From assembly GCA_005877075.1 (NCBI GenBank), contig VBPX01000057.1, positions 1 to 40,022 of the forward strand: a stretch of DNA of 40,022 nt, read 5' to 3'. This document shows, piece by piece, positions 9,038 through 17,793 of this stretch (the stretch's first letter is position 1; every line of letters begins with the position of its first letter). Made by a program: the position numbers and the translations under genes. Source of the DNA: Nitrososphaerota archaeon (lineage in GTDB: Archaea; Thermoproteota; Nitrososphaeria; Nitrososphaerales; Nitrososphaeraceae). The notes beneath the pieces were generated by a model. That model saw only the letters and a list, made by a program, of their open reading frames with translations, was not told where the DNA came from and searched no databases.

Positions 9038-9628
9038 CTAAAGATGGATTAATCCACCTTGTTGTCCAACATGCGGGGATTGCCCAACATATCTTCTTCT
9101 AAAGTGTCCAGAAGGTCTCTTCGAAAGCAATTCGATAAACCATGCTTCATGTTCTACTTCTTCTTGCATGATCCTTTGGGCGACATCATATGTGCGGGGA
9201 TCTTTTCCTGCAGTCATATCGCATACTTCTCCCCATGAGCGTATTGCACATTGCTCTGCGCCAAGTAATACTTCGATTATAGAAGTAAGATTTTCCCAAT
9301 TATCAGGAAGATATGCATCAGGACAACCTGCCTGATCTGCAAATTTTCTAATGTCCCTTGGTAGATTACCTCCAAGTTCATACAACCTTGGCACCATTGC
9401 TTCAAAATGATTTCTGTCTTCAATCCTTGCTTCTTCTACTATTTCTTTTATTCCTTCACCATCAAGTCCAGTACAATGCATCCTCAAAATTGTATAATAA
9501 TAATATGTAGTAAATTCAGCACCAACGCCCTTGGTTATTAATTCCTTTAATTTTTCAACATCAACTCCGTTTTTCTTTATAACATCAATCGCAACTATAT
9601 TTGGAACCTTTCCCTTTGTATCACTCAT
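9038..9628 (-). CDS. Dps-like ferritin-family protein (DPSL)
   Basis: A 196-residue four-helix protein of the archaeal Dps-like type, whose characterised member in Sulfolobus mineralises iron using peroxide and protects DNA. Ferritin-type ligand patterns are seen: [32 protein letters not shown] (E-x2-D-x2-H) and [16 protein letters not shown] (E-x2-H). Conserved cysteines occur at about residues 102 (AGCPDAYL) and 128 (GAEQCAIR), fitting the cysteine pair reported for DPSL or 'thioferritin' proteins. A TATA-like TATAAAAG near 9652-9659 lies about 27 bases before the ATG, so the mRNA is probably leaderless. Induction by oxidative stress or iron is expected from the family, not shown by the sequence. 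Confidence 0.88.
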   Translation of the reverse strand: MSDTKGKVPNIVAIDVIKKNGVDVEKLKELITKGVGAEFTTYYYYTILRMHCTGLDGEGIKEIVEEARIEDRNHFEAMVPRLYELGGNLPRDIRKFADQAGCPDAYLPDNWENLTSIIEVLLGAEQCAIRSWGEVCDMTAGKDPRTYDVAQRIMQEEVEHEAWFIELLSKRPSGHFRRRYVGQSPHVGQQGGLIHL

Positions 9629-9781
9629 AACAAAAAAAATAGATAATATTCTATAAAAGTCTTATTATGGCCCTCTCCTTGAATAATGCCTATTGCACTA
9701 TTTAATTTCTGAATAGGACGATTTTTGATTGATCTTTATGGTTAGAAGTAATTTTATATCACAAGATACCGTTAGCTTTCT

Positions 9782-10066
9782 ATGTGTTTTATTGATAAAG
9801 ACGGAAATATTCTTGTACCTAAAACAGTTAGGCCTGTAATGGATTATGAACCAACGATACTTGGAGAAAAAAAAGGGTCAAAAAAACAATATAGGCATGG
9901 AAACTTGCACATACGGGAATATGATAGTTTTTACAGCATTCATTATGACAAAATAGATCCTCGCATCGATCCTTTTGGGCACATATTGGTTGACGCCTCA
10001 AAATATTTATCTGGTCTTATCCTTCTTTCTGCTTTTTCTGACTTTCTTATAAGTAGAGATAAATGA
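9782..10066 (+). CDS. Conserved-looking small protein of unknown function (94 aa)
   Basis: A 94-residue soluble protein without signal peptide, beginning MCFIDKDGNILVPKTVRP. It is rich in charged and aromatic residues, with HGNLHIREYDSFYSIHYDKI in the middle, and ends in a hydrophobic helix YLSGLILLSAFSDFLI. A TATA-like TTTTATATC at 9752-9760 lies about 27 bases before the ATG, supporting a real leaderless gene. The ABC1 kinase gene follows after 100 bases on the same strand and may be co-transcribed. I do not recognise a family. Confidence 0.7.
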   Translation: MCFIDKDGNILVPKTVRPVMDYEPTILGEKKGSKKQYRHGNLHIREYDSFYSIHYDKIDPRIDPFGHILVDASKYLSGLILLSAFSDFLISRDK

Positions 10067-10166
10067 AATAACTTGATTGTTAACTTGTTTGATTTGATTC
10101 TAGTATATTCTGGATCTTGTAAACCTGGTATTTTTTCCAATATTTTGACAGGGCGAAAAAGGAATT

Positions 10167-11807
10167 TTGATAGAAGATAGCAAAGAAATACTGGAATCTG
10201 CCATAGAGGGTGAAAACAAGAAACTTATCATTGATTTCAAAAAGCCTTCAATTTGGCTTATAGTCAGGACAATTTTGAAACTAATTCCAGTTATTATTTA
10301 TCTTAGGAAGGACAGAAAGGAATGGGTCAAAAAAGAAGGCAGAAATGTCAATGAGGAAAAATTCAGAAAACATGCAGAAACCGCGTTAAAGACTTTTGTA
10401 TCGCTTGGACCATCATACATAAAACTCGGTCAATGGTTGTCTTCAAGAGCAGATCTATTACCTCAACCATACTTGGATGTGCTAGAAAAACTTCAAGATG
10501 ATGTTCAACCAGCCCCATTTTCAGACGTCAGACCAATTCTTGAAAAAGAGCTTGGAATGCCCGAAGATATTTTCGAACATTTTGACACTTCAGCAATTTC
10601 TGGCGCAAGTTTAGGTCAAGTATATCGTGCGAAGTACAAGGAAAGGGACGTAGTCGTAAAGATAAGCAGACCCAACATTGAAGAAACAATTGGGAAAAAC
10701 ATCTATATATTGAAAAAACTGCTTCCGATAGCCACCAGATTTATTGATGAAAATCTAAGATTTTCAGCTGAAGGCATGCTCTCTCAATTTATTGAAACAG
10801 TATATGAAGAAATGGATTACAAAATCGAAGCGAAAAATTTACTTGACATCAAAGATAATCTGAAAGAGGATAGATCGGTCATTATCCCAAAAGTTTATCT
10901 TGATAGAACTTCTCGACATGTGATTACACTAGAGTACCTGCCTGGGACAAAAATAACAGATATCAGAACACTGAATCAGCAAAACATTGATAGAGCAAAA
11001 TTAGTGTATCGAATACATAGACTTTTTTTTAAAATGTTACTACGCCACAGCATATTTCACGCCGATCCACATCCTGGTAATATTTCAGTAAGTAACGACG
11101 GAAAAATAATACTTTATGATTTCGGAATGGTTGGAAGACTTGATGACGAAACAAGAAGAAGATTGGTTAGACTATATCTCGGTCTCGTGGATAAAGATTC
11201 GGTAAGAACTACAGATGTGTTGATAGAACTAGGAACACTTGAGCCTTCTGTTGACAGAAGACTAGTAGAAAAGGGCCTGGATCTAAGTATTCAATCACTG
11301 CATGGTAAAAAGGTAGATAGAATGGAGGTAAAAGCTCTTCAAGACTTGGCAAATAAAACTCTGAGTAGATTCCCTTTTCGTTTGCCTAAAAATCTTGCAC
11401 TGTATATGCGAATGGCATCAATACTTGAAGGTATTTATCATCATCATCATGTAAGATTTCAATTTGTTCGGGTATTGGTAAACCTGCTTGAAGAAGAAGG
11501 ATTAATTAAGGAAGCTTATATTGAAGAATTTAAGAGATACGTGGTCAGATTTGCAAAGGGTATAGAAGTATCGAGCGAACTTGCACCGATGATAAAACAA
11601 TATTTGACTGACCAAAAAACAACTGGCAAAAGTAAAATGAATTCAAACGTTCTTCCCATTAGTATTATCTCGTCTTCCATTATTATTGGCTCAACACTAC
11701 TCTTTCCTTATGAAAGGAATTTCTCGTGCCTAGGATTTGCTTTATCTGCTGTTTTACTGTTTGGAACTTTAATATTTAATAAAATCAATAAAAATAAGCA
11801 ATATTAA
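10167..11807 (+). CDS. ABC1/UbiB-family atypical protein kinase
   Basis: A 546-residue UbiB/ABC1 family protein. In other organisms these ATP-binding proteins support isoprenoid quinone synthesis or lipid homeostasis at the membrane. Diagnostic segments are the KxGQ motif in SYIKLGQWLSSRADLLP (Lys and Gln near residues 86-89), ASLGQVYRAKYKERDVVVKI (nucleotide loop and catalytic lysine), HADPHPGNI (near 298-306) and YDFGMVG (near 317-323). Two hydrophobic helices at the C-terminus (about 495-540) should anchor it in the membrane, as in bacterial UbiB. The only usable start is TTG 10167, since an in-frame TGA lies at 10146. Its substrate is unknown; a role in archaeal menaquinone-type metabolism is inference. 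Confidence 0.88.
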   Translation: MIEDSKEILESAIEGENKKLIIDFKKPSIWLIVRTILKLIPVIIYLRKDRKEWVKKEGRNVNEEKFRKHAETALKTFVSLGPSYIKLGQWLSSRADLLPQPYLDVLEKLQDDVQPAPFSDVRPILEKELGMPEDIFEHFDTSAISGASLGQVYRAKYKERDVVVKISRPNIEETIGKNIYILKKLLPIATRFIDENLRFSAEGMLSQFIETVYEEMDYKIEAKNLLDIKDNLKEDRSVIIPKVYLDRTSRHVITLEYLPGTKITDIRTLNQQNIDRAKLVYRIHRLFFKMLLRHSIFHADPHPGNISVSNDGKIILYDFGMVGRLDDETRRRLVRLYLGLVDKDSVRTTDVLIELGTLEPSVDRRLVEKGLDLSIQSLHGKKVDRMEVKALQDLANKTLSRFPFRLPKNLALYMRMASILEGIYHHHHVRFQFVRVLVNLLEEEGLIKEAYIEEFKRYVVRFAKGIEVSSELAPMIKQYLTDQKTTGKSKMNSNVLPISIISSSIIIGSTLLFPYERNFSCLGFALSAVLLFGTLIFNKINKNKQY

Positions 11808-12106
11808 AAATTTCATAGAATAAGAAATGTAATTTGATGTGAATTTTCTATTATCCAAGCTGTATTTTATGATAGTAACAAGAACTACACGTTGTGATTC
11901 TAATATTATTATTTGAAATATAAATCATTTTGATCGTAAGTCAACTCCTATATTCTATATGATTTTACTAGATCATTTTTACTAACTTTAGTATGTCACA
12001 TCATTCAGTCAGATTTAATTGAAAAGAATGCAGAATCTATATACACAATAATCTTAGGATATCATCCATCCTAGTTCATATAAATCAAAACTTCTGTAAG
12101 AAGTCG
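11808..12106. other. Intergenic region, no gene seen
   Basis: About 300 AT-rich bases between the kinase and a secreted protein gene. I see no convincing ORF or structured RNA. Only the last 55 bases hold recognisable signals: a short inverted repeat and a TATA box, described separately. Confidence 0.5.
12055..12086 (+). promoter_or_regulatory. Promoter with upstream inverted repeat for the secreted repeat protein
   Basis: TAGGAT (12055-12060) and ATCCTA (12068-12073) form an inverted repeat with a 7-base spacer. It sits directly upstream of a TATA-like TCATATAAATC around 12076-12086. The ATG at 12107 lies about 26 bases after the box centre, so the transcript is probably leaderless. The repeat position suits an activator or a TFB-recognition variant; this is inference. 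Confidence 0.45.
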
Positions 12107-12472
12107 ATGAATCTAAGTTCAAAAGCTATACTGCTTCCGGCAATAGCATTATTGATCGGCGCAGTAACTAGTACAGGTTTCGCAAGCAGTGCGTACGCCG
12201 ACGATCCAGAGGATAACAAAGTAAAGCAAGACATTGATCTGAAACACACAAACTCTTGTGACGAGAGAGGAAATGGAGATAATTCAGCAGATTGCTCCTT
12301 CAAAGATAACACAAATGTTGACAATATCAACGTCAAGGGTCAAGAGAATCATGTATATCAATCTGTTGATTCAAAACACAAGAATGATTGTGACGAGAGG
12401 GGTGACGGAGATAACAAGGCCAAATGCTCAGATGATTCGACTCTGAATATCGGAAAAATCAACATTGACTAG
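12107..12472 (+). CDS. Secreted protein with two cysteine-containing repeats
   Basis: A 121-residue exported protein. The signal peptide runs to about residue 31 and ends in SSAYA before an acidic mature start. The mature part consists of two related units of about 36 residues: the first has KHTNSCDERGNGDNSADCS, the second KHKNDCDERGDGDNKAKCS, each followed by a T/N/I-rich strand pattern. Two cysteines per unit suggest one disulfide each, and the Asp/Asn/Gly runs could bind a divalent cation. A well-placed TATA box supports this ATG. I do not recognise a named family; it looks like a small surface protein of these archaea. Confidence 0.75.
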   Translation: MNLSSKAILLPAIALLIGAVTSTGFASSAYADDPEDNKVKQDIDLKHTNSCDERGNGDNSADCSFKDNTNVDNINVKGQENHVYQSVDSKHKNDCDERGDGDNKAKCSDDSTLNIGKINID

Positions 12473-12617
12473 ACCTTAAAATTACAAGTTAAGAGTAAGA
12501 ACCAACCAATTCCCTATTTTATTTTTTTAATCTTCTATCTGCTAGTGCGTCTCTAATTTTGAACAAGGAAATAAAAGTAATTATCTTTATATCATATATT
12601 GAACATCCAGTTTACGT

Positions 12618-13091
12618 ATGAAATTATTACACGGAAATCCTGGATTTGGTGTTCAGCTAACCGAAAAAGAGATAAGAAAATTTCTGTCAGATAGCAAGCT
12701 AAACCTTCATCTTGGAACCGTTGATGCAGAGCTATATCCAAACATCCATCCTACATGGTATATTTATGATGAATCTAAAGATACCATATTTGTTGAAACC
12801 AGTAAACATTCAAAAAAGATCAATAACTTAAAGAGGAACGATAAAATTTATTTTTGTGTAGATGATGGAAATCCACCATATAAAGGAATAAGAGGCAAAG
12901 GAAATGTTAGAATTTTGACCGATCCTGATGCAAATTTTCCAATCGCAAAGAAAATTATGTTAAAGTATCTAGGCAGTACCGATCATCCTATGGCAAAAAC
13001 ATTGCTTGAAAATGTAAGAAATGGAAATTCGGTCGTTTTGGAAATTATGCCAAAATATTACTCCACATGGGACTATAGCAGGAATAGTTAA
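12618..13091 (+). CDS. PPOX-type flavin/F420-binding protein
   Basis: A 157-residue split-barrel protein of the pyridoxamine 5'-phosphate oxidase-like superfamily. The barrel is recognised by LNLHLGTVDAELYPNIHPTW and YIYDESKDTIFVETSKHSKK, the typical phosphate-binding segment, then KIYFCVDDGNPPYKGIRGKG. Members bind FMN or the deazaflavin F420 and catalyse varied redox reactions; which cofactor applies here cannot be told. A TATA-like CTTTATATC at 12585-12593 lies 28 bases before the ATG, supporting a leaderless start. It stands alone between two secreted-protein genes. Confidence 0.82.
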   Translation: MKLLHGNPGFGVQLTEKEIRKFLSDSKLNLHLGTVDAELYPNIHPTWYIYDESKDTIFVETSKHSKKINNLKRNDKIYFCVDDGNPPYKGIRGKGNVRILTDPDANFPIAKKIMLKYLGSTDHPMAKTLLENVRNGNSVVLEIMPKYYSTWDYSRNS

Positions 13092-13259
13092 TTATATACT
13101 TGGGAATCTATTTTGTGATATTAATAGAGTTTTTTAAAAAAAGCAAAAATTTAAACAAATTTACCATTTTTAGTAATTAGTATTATTGTAGTCATTGTAC
13201 TTTTTAATCTATTTATATCTGCAAATTAAAAACGATTAACTAAATATATTTTCTGAACC

Positions 13260-13817
13260 TTATTTGATTTCACAGTCACCAAACTCATGATCGCCGTCAA
13301 GCGGATTAAAAGTACCTATTGTGTCAACGCCAGGTCCACATCTAAAGTAGTCGCCACCAGGACCTCCTCTCAACGTGTCGTTACCGGGGCCGCCATACAG
13401 ACGATCGTCACCTGGGCCGCCATCTATAACATCATTTCCCAAAGCGCCGTACAATATATCGTTCTCTGTTCCTCCAAATAATTTGTCACGGCCATCACCC
13501 CCATTCAATTCATCATTTCCCGGACCTCCATTCAGCGTATCAAATCCATCACCGCCTGATAGATAGTCATTGCCCTCCGATCCATTCAAAATGTCATTTC
13601 CCTGTTCACCTTGGATTACATCGTTACCTTGCAATCCATCCAAAATATCATTGCCATTATGTCCTCTAATGTCATCATCATTTACAGTTCCTTTGATATT
13701 ATCGGTTCCTGGAGTGCCCTTAATGTCAATAGCCCATAAAATTGAAAAATTAGGTAATGTTAATAAAAATAATAAGATAAATGTTGCAAAGATTAATCTA
13801 TTAATTCCTTTATTCAT
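13260..13817 (-). CDS. Secreted RTX-type calcium-binding repeat protein
   Basis: A 185-residue exported protein with a signal peptide (about residues 1-30) followed by roughly a dozen glycine/aspartate nonapeptide repeats of the form GGxGxDxLx, for example [20 protein letters not shown]. Such RTX repeats fold into a parallel beta-roll that binds calcium. The end, [11 protein letters not shown], together with a cysteine in YFRCGPG, may close the roll with a disulfide. It is short and consists almost only of the roll, so it lacks a toxin or enzyme domain. A TATA-like GATATAAAT at 13844-13852 fits a near-leaderless start. Open frames on the other strand here are by-products of the repeats. Confidence 0.85.
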   Translation of the reverse strand: MNKGINRLIFATFILLFLLTLPNFSILWAIDIKGTPGTDNIKGTVNDDDIRGHNGNDILDGLQGNDVIQGEQGNDILNGSEGNDYLSGGDGFDTLNGGPGNDELNGGDGRDKLFGGTENDILYGALGNDVIDGGPGDDRLYGGPGNDTLRGGPGGDYFRCGPGVDTIGTFNPLDGDHEFGDCEIK

Positions 13818-14105
13818 ATTATTCCACTCAAATTGATCGATATGATATAAATGTCTATACTATACAAGGTATCTTCTATTATTTAGTGTTGGATCGGCAG
13901 GTAGGCAAGATCTTATATGATACTCCATGATCTCTTATTCTCATTGATTTTTAGTTTTATCAATTGTGCTTGATGAACGAGCTTTTTATCATCGGTATTT
14001 TTCTGTAGCGATTTTGTAAAATTGAAAAATAGTACATAATTTTATTAGGAATGTGATATATACTAAGTTAATTTATTTATATATAAATTGACAATTAGCC
14101 ATGGC

Positions 14106-14501
14106 ATGATTGCAAATCAAATGACTGTCGTGGGAATATCATTATGTTTATGGGGCTTGCTGATGTTAGAACCATTGAATTTGTATCCTTATTCGTCTTT
14201 GAGGAATTTGCCATTGCAAGCACTTGAAAACGATAAGTCCAAAACTAATGATGATTTGAAGACTTTAACAGCATCCAATTCTTCTGCTAATACCTCTGGT
14301 AAAACACCTGAATCGCGAGGTGTTGAGTTTACAATTTCATGCAGCGACTTTAAGAAATTATTTGACGCACTAATGGCACTAAACATTGACAATGAAGTCG
14401 CAAAAGGAAGCGTAAATCAGTCGACGCTAGATGATGTCGAAAATATCTTTAATACCTATGCTGGGAATTGTTCTCAACTTGATGAATACGAATTTGAATA
14501 G
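14106..14501 (+). CDS. Membrane-anchored extracytoplasmic protein, unknown
   Basis: About 131 residues from ATG 14106. One hydrophobic segment, TVVGISLCLWGLLMLEPLNL, serves as signal anchor or signal peptide. A Ser/Thr/Asn-rich linker follows, then a helical domain with FTISCSDFKKLFDALMALN and a second cysteine near the end (YAGNCSQLDEYEFE), which could form a disulfide. The frame could begin at TTG 14088, but a strong TATA-like TTATTTATATATAAA at 14072-14086 puts the expected transcription start near 14106, so I prefer the leaderless ATG. Convergent with the next gene. No family recognised. Confidence 0.65.
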   Translation: MIANQMTVVGISLCLWGLLMLEPLNLYPYSSLRNLPLQALENDKSKTNDDLKTLTASNSSANTSGKTPESRGVEFTISCSDFKKLFDALMALNIDNEVAKGSVNQSTLDDVENIFNTYAGNCSQLDEYEFE

Positions 14502-14545
14502 GTTCATAGTATCAAAATTATTGCCTTTACTACTGAAATTCTATT

Positions 14546-15088
14546 TTAAAACGCTCTTTTAAGATTCTTAAATTTCTTCATAAATACTATAGCTATAACC
14601 GAACCCATTGCAGCGGCCGTGATGGGAATGGTTAATGATGTTAATTCTGCCGAAACTGGTCCTGATACATTTAAGGGAAAGTCAAAAGTAAGTAGAGTAT
14701 TAGAATCATTAGAACCCTCAGTGTCAAGATTGGCTAAAATATCAATACTAAAAAGAAAAACACCCGCTTTATTGAATATATAATAATAAGTGTAGTGTCC
14801 ACTTGATAAAAGTATGGGATGTGTTTTTGTTAATTCCTTTTTTTCATCGGATATTCTCAACACAATAGGGGTATCTGTTATTGGATTGTTACTAACTGTT
14901 GTTATTCTTATGTTAACCTTGGTTTCTTTTCCCGAAATAGGAATTGAGGGCACAGTGTTGATTTGAATATCATAATCTCCAATACGTTGTCGCAAAGAAT
15001 TACTTAATACATCTGCAAATATAAAATTGAATGAAAATAATGAATAGATGATAATTATGACAAATGAAAAAAAAATTAAGCTTTCCAA
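14546..15088 (-). CDS. Membrane-anchored Ig-like extracytoplasmic protein
   Basis: A 180-residue protein with an N-terminal signal sequence ending FIFA, a beta-rich Ig-like domain (about 30-140) and a C-terminal membrane helix with a basic tail MKKFKNLKRAF. It resembles in order and pattern the frameshifted gene at 17794-18371: both read FIFA, then IG(D/N)Y, a proline-rich turn, an Ig-like core and a final helix. The histidine that follows FIFA in the other copy is aspartate here. The only start is TTG 15088, because an in-frame stop precedes it closely. The fold suggests CopC/YtkA-like ligand or metal handling outside the membrane, but this is inference. Confidence 0.65.
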   Translation of the reverse strand: MESLIFFSFVIIIIYSLFSFNFIFADVLSNSLRQRIGDYDIQINTVPSIPISGKETKVNIRITTVSNNPITDTPIVLRISDEKKELTKTHPILLSSGHYTYYYIFNKAGVFLFSIDILANLDTEGSNDSNTLLTFDFPLNVSGPVSAELTSLTIPITAAAMGSVIAIVFMKKFKNLKRAF

Positions 15089-15214
15089 GTCTTTACTTCA
15101 GCATTATTCTTATTGGATACAAAGAATTTTATATTTTTAGAAGTCATTTTGAAAAATAATAGAGTAAAGGTTGTTAGTCAATTAAAACACCAGGCAGAAC
15201 GCATAGTCATTTAA

Positions 15215-16354
15215 CTATTGATTTTCATATGATTGGCATGTTTTTTTTGCTCTAAAGTGAACATTACCACTGTCAGAAACATAGATATTTCCAGAAGAAT
15301 CAATTGCAATGTCATGTGGAATCAGGAATTGATCATCTCGACATCCAAGTGAGCCCCACTTTGTAATAAAATTACCCTGACTGTCAAATTTCTGGATTCG
15401 AACATTCCTTGTATCTACGACATACACATTGCCTGACTTATCAGTCACAATCCCATGATCTTCTATAAAGTGGCCGTTACCATACCCAAAAGCTCCCCAC
15501 TTTGCAATAAAATTACCCTGACTGTCAAATTTTGCAACACGAGAATTGTTCCTGCCATCAGTAACATAAACAGAATCTTTTGAATCTATCGTTATATCAT
15601 GTAAATGAACAAATCGCATACCTAGCGAATAAGAATTCCATCTAGTTAAGAATTTGCCATCATTATTGAATTTTTGAACTTGGGGATTATCCTGGTCAGT
15701 TGTATAAACATTGTCCTTTGAATCAACAGCAATTCCCCATGGCTTAATAAATTGACCATCTGCTCTTCCCTTGGATCCCCACATTGTAATGAATTTACCA
15801 TCACTACTAAATTTCTGAATACGTTGGGCAGCGTAATCGGCAACAAAAACATCTCCTTTAGAATCTATGCCCATACTCTCAGGTTGTAAAAATTGTCCCG
15901 GACCTGTTCCTTTAGTTCCCCACATTGTAATGAATTTACCATTAATGTCGAATTTTTGTATGTTGCATTTTTCTGCATCACTCACATAGACATTACCGCT
16001 AGAGTCAACTGCAATTCCATGAGCATGCAAAAATTGTCCCGCACCTGTTCCTTTAGTACCCCAGGCAGAAATCAGAGTGCCATTACTATCAAATTTCTTA
16101 ACATAATGAAATCCAGGAAGGTCATTTGTAATGGGACCTGTTCCATTAGAATTATTGGTCAAGGCAACATTACTAACATATTGAGATTGATCTTTGTTAT
16201 CCTTGCAATTTAGACTCTTGGCATCTTCTGAACTTTGAGAATAAATTAAATGAAAATTTAAAAATGACAAGCTTGAAAATATAAGAGCTAACGATAGAAT
16301 AATAGAAAACAGCTTCAAATTAATATCCAATTGTCTTAATCTAAAAATTTTCAT
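15215..16354 (-). CDS. Secreted NHL-repeat beta-propeller protein
   Basis: A 379-residue exported protein. The signal peptide covers about residues 1-40, and the mature part holds six NHL repeats of about 47 residues. Each repeat has the shape FDSNGxFITxWGTKGTGxGQF followed by xxPxGIAVDSSGNVYVSD and xNxRIQKF, giving a six-bladed propeller. NHL propellers bind proteins or small ligands and some are enzymes; the sequence does not say which. Lone cysteines near the mature start and in SLGCRDDQF may pair. Overlapping inverted repeats lie 20-42 bases before the start. A second propeller in the region is fused to CopC/CopD at 19477. Confidence 0.85.
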   Translation of the reverse strand: MKIFRLRQLDINLKLFSIILSLALIFSSLSFLNFHLIYSQSSEDAKSLNCKDNKDQSQYVSNVALTNNSNGTGPITNDLPGFHYVKKFDSNGTLISAWGTKGTGAGQFLHAHGIAVDSSGNVYVSDAEKCNIQKFDINGKFITMWGTKGTGPGQFLQPESMGIDSKGDVFVADYAAQRIQKFSSDGKFITMWGSKGRADGQFIKPWGIAVDSKDNVYTTDQDNPQVQKFNNDGKFLTRWNSYSLGMRFVHLHDITIDSKDSVYVTDGRNNSRVAKFDSQGNFIAKWGAFGYGNGHFIEDHGIVTDKSGNVYVVDTRNVRIQKFDSQGNFITKWGSLGCRDDQFLIPHDIAIDSSGNIYVSDSGNVHFRAKKTCQSYENQ

Positions 16355-16373
16355 AGTATGCTTACTTTTCCCC

Positions 16374-16396
16374 AGACTAAAGTCTTAACGTAAGAC
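16374..16396. promoter_or_regulatory. Overlapping inverted repeats upstream of the NHL gene
   Basis: AGACT (16374-16378) pairs with AGTCT (16381-16385), and GTCTTA (16382-16387) pairs with TAAGAC (16391-16396). The two symmetric elements share bases, so as RNA only one could form at a time, and as DNA they could hold two adjacent dimers. A TATA-like AAATATAAATTTA lies further upstream near 16420-16433, which would place these repeats in the 5' leader of the NHL gene. Confidence 0.4.
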
Positions 16397-16485
16397 ATTA
16401 CTAAGGACTCCTTAATCACCAAATATAAATTTAAATCTAAATAAATGTGAAGTGGACGAGGCACAAAAAAGGATTTTATCCAGTA

Positions 16486-17382
16486 CTATCCTTTTGCATC
16501 TGTCACGTGGGTTTCGTTCTTTGACGAATCATGGGATGGTTCTCCTCCATGAACCTCTCCTTCTCCATGGTGATCTCCCTCTTCTTGAACCAAGCCTAGC
16601 TTGAAAATGTCATTAAGTAAGGGTGTAATCTTTTCATCTACTATTTTGTCAATTTCATCAAACGGGCTTTTATTATCTATCTTTCCTTTTAATGAACTTA
16701 ATGAATCTGCTAAATCAGTTGAATTAGCATTTGAATTTGGTTTAATTACATTATAGATGTCTATTGCTAGCAACACAGCTGCCTGCGAACTCTGATAATC
16801 AGCTTCGTCTACTATATTAGTAGTTTCATTTTTGTCTTTTTCTGTCGAATTTGAGATGGAGGTATTATTTTCATCCTGACTATCCATACCAAGGGAACTA
16901 TTATAGTGTTCCAGACCTTCACTTACCAGATCATTTAGTACCAGGGCTTTGACTGTTACATTATTTAGTTGTTCTTTGTCTATCCTAGCACTCAAAACTT
17001 CAGACAATACATCACTGATATTGCTAACTTTGTCTTTCACTTCTGATTGTGAGGGTGATCCAGATTCAAAAGTTTTAATAAAATCTGTCAAGGTGTCATT
17101 AAGTTCCGTTGCAAGCCGAGGGTTTCTTTCAGTAATTTCTTTGGTATCATTTGTGGTTATATGTTCGGTCAAGTGTTCCGCATGCTCCTTTGCAACGGTA
17201 GCGTTAGACGATAGCTGTTTTTGTGCTAATTGATATTCTATTTTCATCATTTCAACTTTGGTCAAAAAAGAAGCACTCTCATCACCTGAAAAAGTGTGAC
17301 CAAAAACGAAGTTGTTTAGATTCGAACCAAATGCAAGTAATAATACGATTCCTGGTAACGAAAAATTTAGTACTCTATTCAT
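16486..17382 (-). CDS. Secreted helical protein with histidine-rich tail
   Basis: A 298-residue exported protein. The signal peptide ends NNFVFG and the predicted mature chain starts with His-Thr-Phe. The body is acidic, mostly alpha-helical, rich in Asn/Ser/Thr with many N-glycosylation-like sequons, and the C-terminus is metal-binding in look: EEGDHHGEGEVHGGEPSHD. The N-terminal histidine plus the histidine tail suggest copper or other metal binding outside the cell. No enzyme motif is visible and I do not recognise a family. It has its own promoter-like AT-rich region at about 17385-17420. Neighbours include the NHL protein and the CopC-related genes. Confidence 0.7.
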   Translation of the reverse strand: MNRVLNFSLPGIVLLLAFGSNLNNFVFGHTFSGDESASFLTKVEMMKIEYQLAQKQLSSNATVAKEHAEHLTEHITTNDTKEITERNPRLATELNDTLTDFIKTFESGSPSQSEVKDKVSNISDVLSEVLSARIDKEQLNNVTVKALVLNDLVSEGLEHYNSSLGMDSQDENNTSISNSTEKDKNETTNIVDEADYQSSQAAVLLAIDIYNVIKPNSNANSTDLADSLSSLKGKIDNKSPFDEIDKIVDEKITPLLNDIFKLGLVQEEGDHHGEGEVHGGEPSHDSSKNETHVTDAKG

Positions 17383-17550
17383 CCAATAATTTTATAATTC
17401 ATGATAATAATAGTATTATGGTACATCAATCGAATCCAGATATCTACTTTAGCAGGTCTGTAAAGCATCATGAATCTGAACTCATCTATTCAATACTCGA
17501 TGTTTTGCTATAAAGTATAATTTTAACCAGATTATTTATTTCTGGAGTAT

Positions 17551-17663
17551 ATGAAATATAAAAAACAGCAATTATCATTGCGATAATTATTATTCTTTTA
17601 ATCGTCATCCTATACGGTGCCGATTACTATAAGCATGTTTTCAGGGAATGTTACCGGTGCTAA
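17551..17663 (+). pseudogene. Tiny membrane protein with apparent one-base frameshift
   Basis: ATG 17551, preceded by GGAG six bases upstream, opens MKYKKQQL and stops after twelve codons. If the six-A run at 17560-17565 had one more A, the frame would read MKYKKTAIIIAIIIILLIV, continue as LYGADYYKHVFRECYRC, and stop at 17661-17663. That would be a 37-residue single-helix membrane protein ending in a CxxC pair. The match of start, ribosome site, hydrophobic helix and clean stop makes a lost base more likely than chance. It could be a sequencing error, a true mutation or translational slippage. Function unknown. Confidence 0.4.
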
Positions 17664-17793
17664 TAACATTGTATTACCTTTAATTGGGTGAACTCATTAC
17701 CGTATAATATCTCACTAAAATGAATATACGAATACACTAAGTATTCGTTTGAATATCTATTCCTAATTAAGACAAAGCTTATTGCAATTGCAA

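Noticed and set aside
11438-11452. Run of four histidines in the ABC1 kinase
   Set aside because: It lies inside the conserved helical region of the protein and needs no special explanation.
13287-13836. Proline/serine-rich frames opposite the RTX gene
   Set aside because: They are antisense translations of the glycine-aspartate repeats.
15893-16213. Plus-strand frame within the NHL gene
   Set aside because: It is a by-product of the NHL repeats on the other strand; the NHL frame has a signal peptide and clear repeats.
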